Source of the DNA: CAWACP01 sp963780655
GTDB lineage: Bacteria > Acidobacteriota > Terriglobia > Bryobacterales > Bryobacteraceae
Length of the DNA stretch: 64,000 nucleotides
NCBI GenBank assembly: GCA_963780655.1
Contig: CAWACP010000008.1
Span: 15,865-79,864 of the forward strand
Direction of reading: 5' to 3'
In this document: positions 61,875 through 64,000 of the stretch, piece after piece
Layout of the letters: each line of letters begins with the position of its first letter
Numbering within the stretch: position 1 is the stretch's first letter
The notes under the pieces: generated by a model
Seen by the model: only the letters and a program-made list of their open reading frames with translations
Databases searched by the model: none
Told to the model about the DNA's origin: nothing
Program-made: the position numbers and the translations under genes

Positions 61875-62248
61875 GTGGCGCCGGCTGCGGCAAGTGACGC
61901 TGGTCATGCTGGCCCGCTGGTTCCTTACTCCGGACACGCTCCGCAGTAAAAGAATCTCTGGCTGGACCCTGCCGAGGACGCGTCGTGAGATCCAACGGCT
62001 CCTGTGTATCTGGACCGGTTCGTGCTGCTACTGCGGCGCGCCGGTTCATGCTCTCTGGTTGCCTCGGGCTCCCCGACCGCCCCGCTAGCCGTGTCTTTCT
62101 CCAGCATGACGCCGCTGGGCATTCTGGCATTCCATCGGCGCCAGCGCACTCCTGTATATTGCGGCGCTAAACATCATCAGGACGGAGTTCGAGCTTCCTG
62201 GCGATCGTTGGGCGAAATGGCTGGTTGCATCAGCGGGGTTCTTCTGCA
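61875..62248. other. Gene-poor stretch after the eCIS cluster with a possible membrane-protein relic
   Basis: No complete gene is supported. On the plus strand, from about 62123, a frame without start codon reads AFWHSIGASALLYIAALNII then RTEFELPGDRWAKWLVASAG, a membrane-protein-like sequence extending into the 3' end of the opposite-strand gene and stopping near 62359. No terminator hairpin with a T run follows the last eCIS gene. Confidence 0.35.
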
Positions 62249-63301
62249 TCACCTGGGCCATTGCGAACTCCGGTAAGATCGCTCGAGACTGGCCCGAACG
62301 CGCGCCACGTTCTGCTCGATCCCGCTGCGCAGTTTGTGCCGGACAAGGGCGCGTTTGACCGCTCCCAGCCAGCCCCCCAGACCATCAACCCGGGAGCGGT
62401 TGAGATAGAGCATAAGGACGCTCCCATGACCAACATCCACCAGAACGGTCAGCCCCAGCGAAGCCCGGAAGTAATGACTCGCGTAGATCTGCTTCGACAC
62501 AACGAAACTCCAGCGGAGCCCCTCGAATTCTTCCGAGTAGATGATTACATGAGTCACGTTCAACACCGGCTTTAACGGTCCCAGATCTTCCAGGGACCAA
62601 TACAGAAAACTGTCCGGACCTGCTGCCGGGATCTGGCTGAGTTGCTCGTAAAGCGCGGGAGCGTACTGCCGCAACAAAGAAAACTCACCTGACAACTCGC
62701 TCAGTTCCTTCGAGAGGCAAACCGGTGGACTCTCGTCCGCGTAGCAAGCCAGTCCCCGGTTCCCCTCAGCCAGATACCTTTTCACGTAGTCGATCAAAAC
62801 AGCGCGGAAGACCAAATCCGCCCGTGCGAGGGTGTTCGGTGACCCATCGAGCCCTTTCGCGATCTGCCCCATCATCGCGGTCGACAGCTTCAGGTTGCAG
62901 TTCCCTGGCCGGCATGTCTTCAGCGCGTCAGCGTCGGCGCGAGTCAGACTCAGATTCCGCACATCCGAGACCGATGAAGGATTGCTTAGTCTGGCTACCT
63001 GCGGAATTTCCGGACCCTTCTTGAACCTGCCGATGTCTCGAAACTGGTTGAGATAATATTCGCTGGGTACGGCGATGATCACGGCGCCCAAACAAGCGAC
63101 CTCAGAATCTCTGTGTGTGTCGAGGACCCTGGCGACGACCTGCCCGGCCTGCAGCCTCTCCACCGATTCGCCGTCCAGCCAGCCGAATTTTTCAAGGCTT
63201 GAGCGGAGTCGGCCGATATCGGGCGTGGCAGCAAGGGCAAGCGGCATAGCCCCAATCCATGCGAGACCGCGCAGGAACCCTTTACGGGCATGGAAGTTCA
63301 T
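62249..63301 (-). CDS. Predicted exported protein of unknown function
   Basis: A 350-aa protein. The N-terminus MNFHARKGFLRGLAWIGAMP followed by LALAATP looks like a signal peptide, with an RKxFL pattern reminiscent of Tat signals. The mature part contains SEYYLNQFRDIGRFKKGPEI, DADALKTCRPGNCNLKLSTA, LACYADESPPVCLSKELSEL, and a C-terminal block VTHVIIYSEEFEGLRWSFVV then ASHYFRASLGLTVLVDVG. Two Cys pairs may form disulphides in the periplasm. The ATG at 63301 is preferred over an upstream start at 63322. No family recognised. Confidence 0.78.
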   Translation of the reverse strand: MNFHARKGFLRGLAWIGAMPLALAATPDIGRLRSSLEKFGWLDGESVERLQAGQVVARVLDTHRDSEVACLGAVIIAVPSEYYLNQFRDIGRFKKGPEIPQVARLSNPSSVSDVRNLSLTRADADALKTCRPGNCNLKLSTAMMGQIAKGLDGSPNTLARADLVFRAVLIDYVKRYLAEGNRGLACYADESPPVCLSKELSELSGEFSLLRQYAPALYEQLSQIPAAGPDSFLYWSLEDLGPLKPVLNVTHVIIYSEEFEGLRWSFVVSKQIYASHYFRASLGLTVLVDVGHGSVLMLYLNRSRVDGLGGWLGAVKRALVRHKLRSGIEQNVARVRASLERSYRSSQWPR

Positions 63302-63926
63302 CGCCTTGCGCAATCCTCTCACGCGTGTATGAAGATCTCACGAACCCTCCCCTCTCGCGTCACTCCCCGTTCTCCAGTGCGTGAACTTTGACCAGGCGGG
63401 GCGGTGGCGTTCGGCCCCACTGAAGCGGGCCGCCAGAAAAGTGTTGACCAGTCCTTCGCCAGAGCCGGTCCGATTATCTGGGCGCCCATATAAATCATAT
63501 TCGTATCGTCGTCTTCGACTCTGTGATGCGCGGAGTAAACGATCCGCGGCAATTCCGATTCGCATTGGTTATTCCTCCAGTCTCCAACATTGCGACGGAC
63601 CGTACTCGCTCAGATCTCCGCTGGAGTCGAGCCAGGCGTCTTTTGTGGCGACCGTGACCGGAATCGACCGAATCAGGAGTTCCAGACTGCTCTCCCCCGG
63701 CAACCGGGGCAGACTCGGTTCGATTGCGCCAACTTCTTCGGGTGTGAACGGCCCCCCGTGTGGCAGACCGCCCTCTTTCCGGCGGTAACTCGGCGACGGG
63801 GACATTGCTATTGATGGGAACGAGGCGTTCCTAAGTGATTGGTAACGTTAACCAGAAGCTTTGTCACGGTTTCCGGCTCCCCGAGAAGTTCTGTCACGGT
63901 TTTGAGACGGTTGCGAACAGCGTCTC
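63302..63926. other. Region without confident genes between the exported protein and the tRNA
   Basis: Short frames exist, for example 63569-63805 on the minus strand (78 aa, MSPSPSYRRKEGGLPHGGPF at the start), but none has a family match or clear ribosome-binding site. A direct repeat, TTGTCACGGTTT / CTGTCACGGTTT (near 63861 and 63892), could be the edge of a lost mobile element. No transposase is recognised. Confidence 0.4.
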
Positions 63927-63955
63927 TTGCTAAATCGTGGAAAGTGTTTTAGAAT
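63927..63955 (+). promoter_or_regulatory. Sigma-70 promoter for the tRNA
   Basis: TTGCTA (63927-63932), a 17-bp spacer and TAGAAT (63950-63955). The predicted start lies about 10 bp before the tRNA 5' end. Confidence 0.7.
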
Positions 63956-63971
63956 CAGGAGGGTAGAGAGT

Positions 63972-64000
63972 CGGGGCGTAGCGCAGCCTGGTAGCGCACC
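63972..64000 (+). tRNA. tRNA-Pro (5' part only, truncated by window edge)
   Basis: CGGGGCGTAGCGCAGCCTGG followed by TAGCGCACC gives the acceptor 5' strand, a complete D-arm with GCGC/GCGC stem and the start of the anticodon stem. This 5' sequence is typical of bacterial tRNA-Pro. The anticodon lies outside the window, so the isotype is a probable call. Confidence 0.8.

Noticed and set aside
63569..63805. 78-aa minus-strand frame near the tRNA as a gene
   Set aside because: No family, no ribosome-binding site and no conserved context; left as unassigned sequence.

Overview
The window is about 64 kb of GC-rich, gene-dense bacterial chromosome. The gene order (rimO-yacG-pgpA, mreB-mreC-mreD-mrdA-rodA-rng), the many sigma-54 and sensor-kinase genes, and several families of short palindromic intergenic repeats suggest an Acidobacteriota genome of the Bryobacteraceae / Candidatus Solibacter type. 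This is inference from content; no 16S or marker tree was available.

The left half (1 to about 31.3 kb) is mostly chromosomal backbone. It holds a partial antiquitin-type aldehyde dehydrogenase, an amidohydrolase homologue that has lost nearly all its metal ligands, and a multi-PAS hybrid histidine kinase followed by a broken Hpt tail and a deleted CheY-like remnant. Next come a minus-strand block (rimO with a frameshift, yacG, pgpA, a beta-propeller protein, cinA), proline dehydrogenase, an orphan antitoxin, an FHA/GAF/sigma-54 activator, a TIM-barrel protein, a JAB-like membrane protein pair, algH and RNase G. The last backbone block is the cell-elongation set (rodA, mrdA, mreD, mreC, mreB). 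The elongation set is split between mreD and mrdA by about 1.5 kb of debris containing a decayed MNT/HEPN toxin-antitoxin pair and a 200-bp repeat whose sister copy lies 10.8 kb away.

The right half (31.4 to 61.9 kb) is one long plus-strand cluster for an extracellular contractile injection system (eCIS). It encodes a 69-aa leader protein, sheath, tube, a T4-type hub-assembly chaperone with two CxxC pairs, a Pro-rich linker protein, a DUF4255 cap protein with IPT domains, an AAA+ ATPase and a 70-aa protein. It continues with four DUF4157 proteins interleaved with candidate immunity genes, then a CIS-tube/adaptor protein, LysM protein, hub, spike, PAAR-like tip, gp25, two baseplate-J wedge proteins, a tail protein I carrying seven Ig-like repeats, and a DUF6519 protein with two ASH-type domains. 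Most genes overlap or are spaced by a few bases, which suggests one transcription unit. No capsid, terminase, integrase or lysis gene and no T6SS membrane complex is present, so this is not a prophage or a T6SS.

The cluster appears to carry its own control. A sigma-54 activator without a receiver domain (30187-31284) is followed by three palindromes and a -24/-12 promoter with exact GG-N10-GC spacing, about 50 bp before the first small gene. One DUF4157 protein ends in a Cys-rich region resembling the Ntox16 toxin family and overlaps the next gene, a likely immunity protein; another shares a nearly identical 335-bp 5' module with a different C-terminus. The best reading is a sigma-54-controlled eCIS with modular, swappable DUF4157 cargo and unusually elaborate Ig-like surface decoration.

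The right edge holds a predicted exported protein, a stretch without confident genes, and the first 29 bases of a probable tRNA-Pro behind a good sigma-70 promoter.
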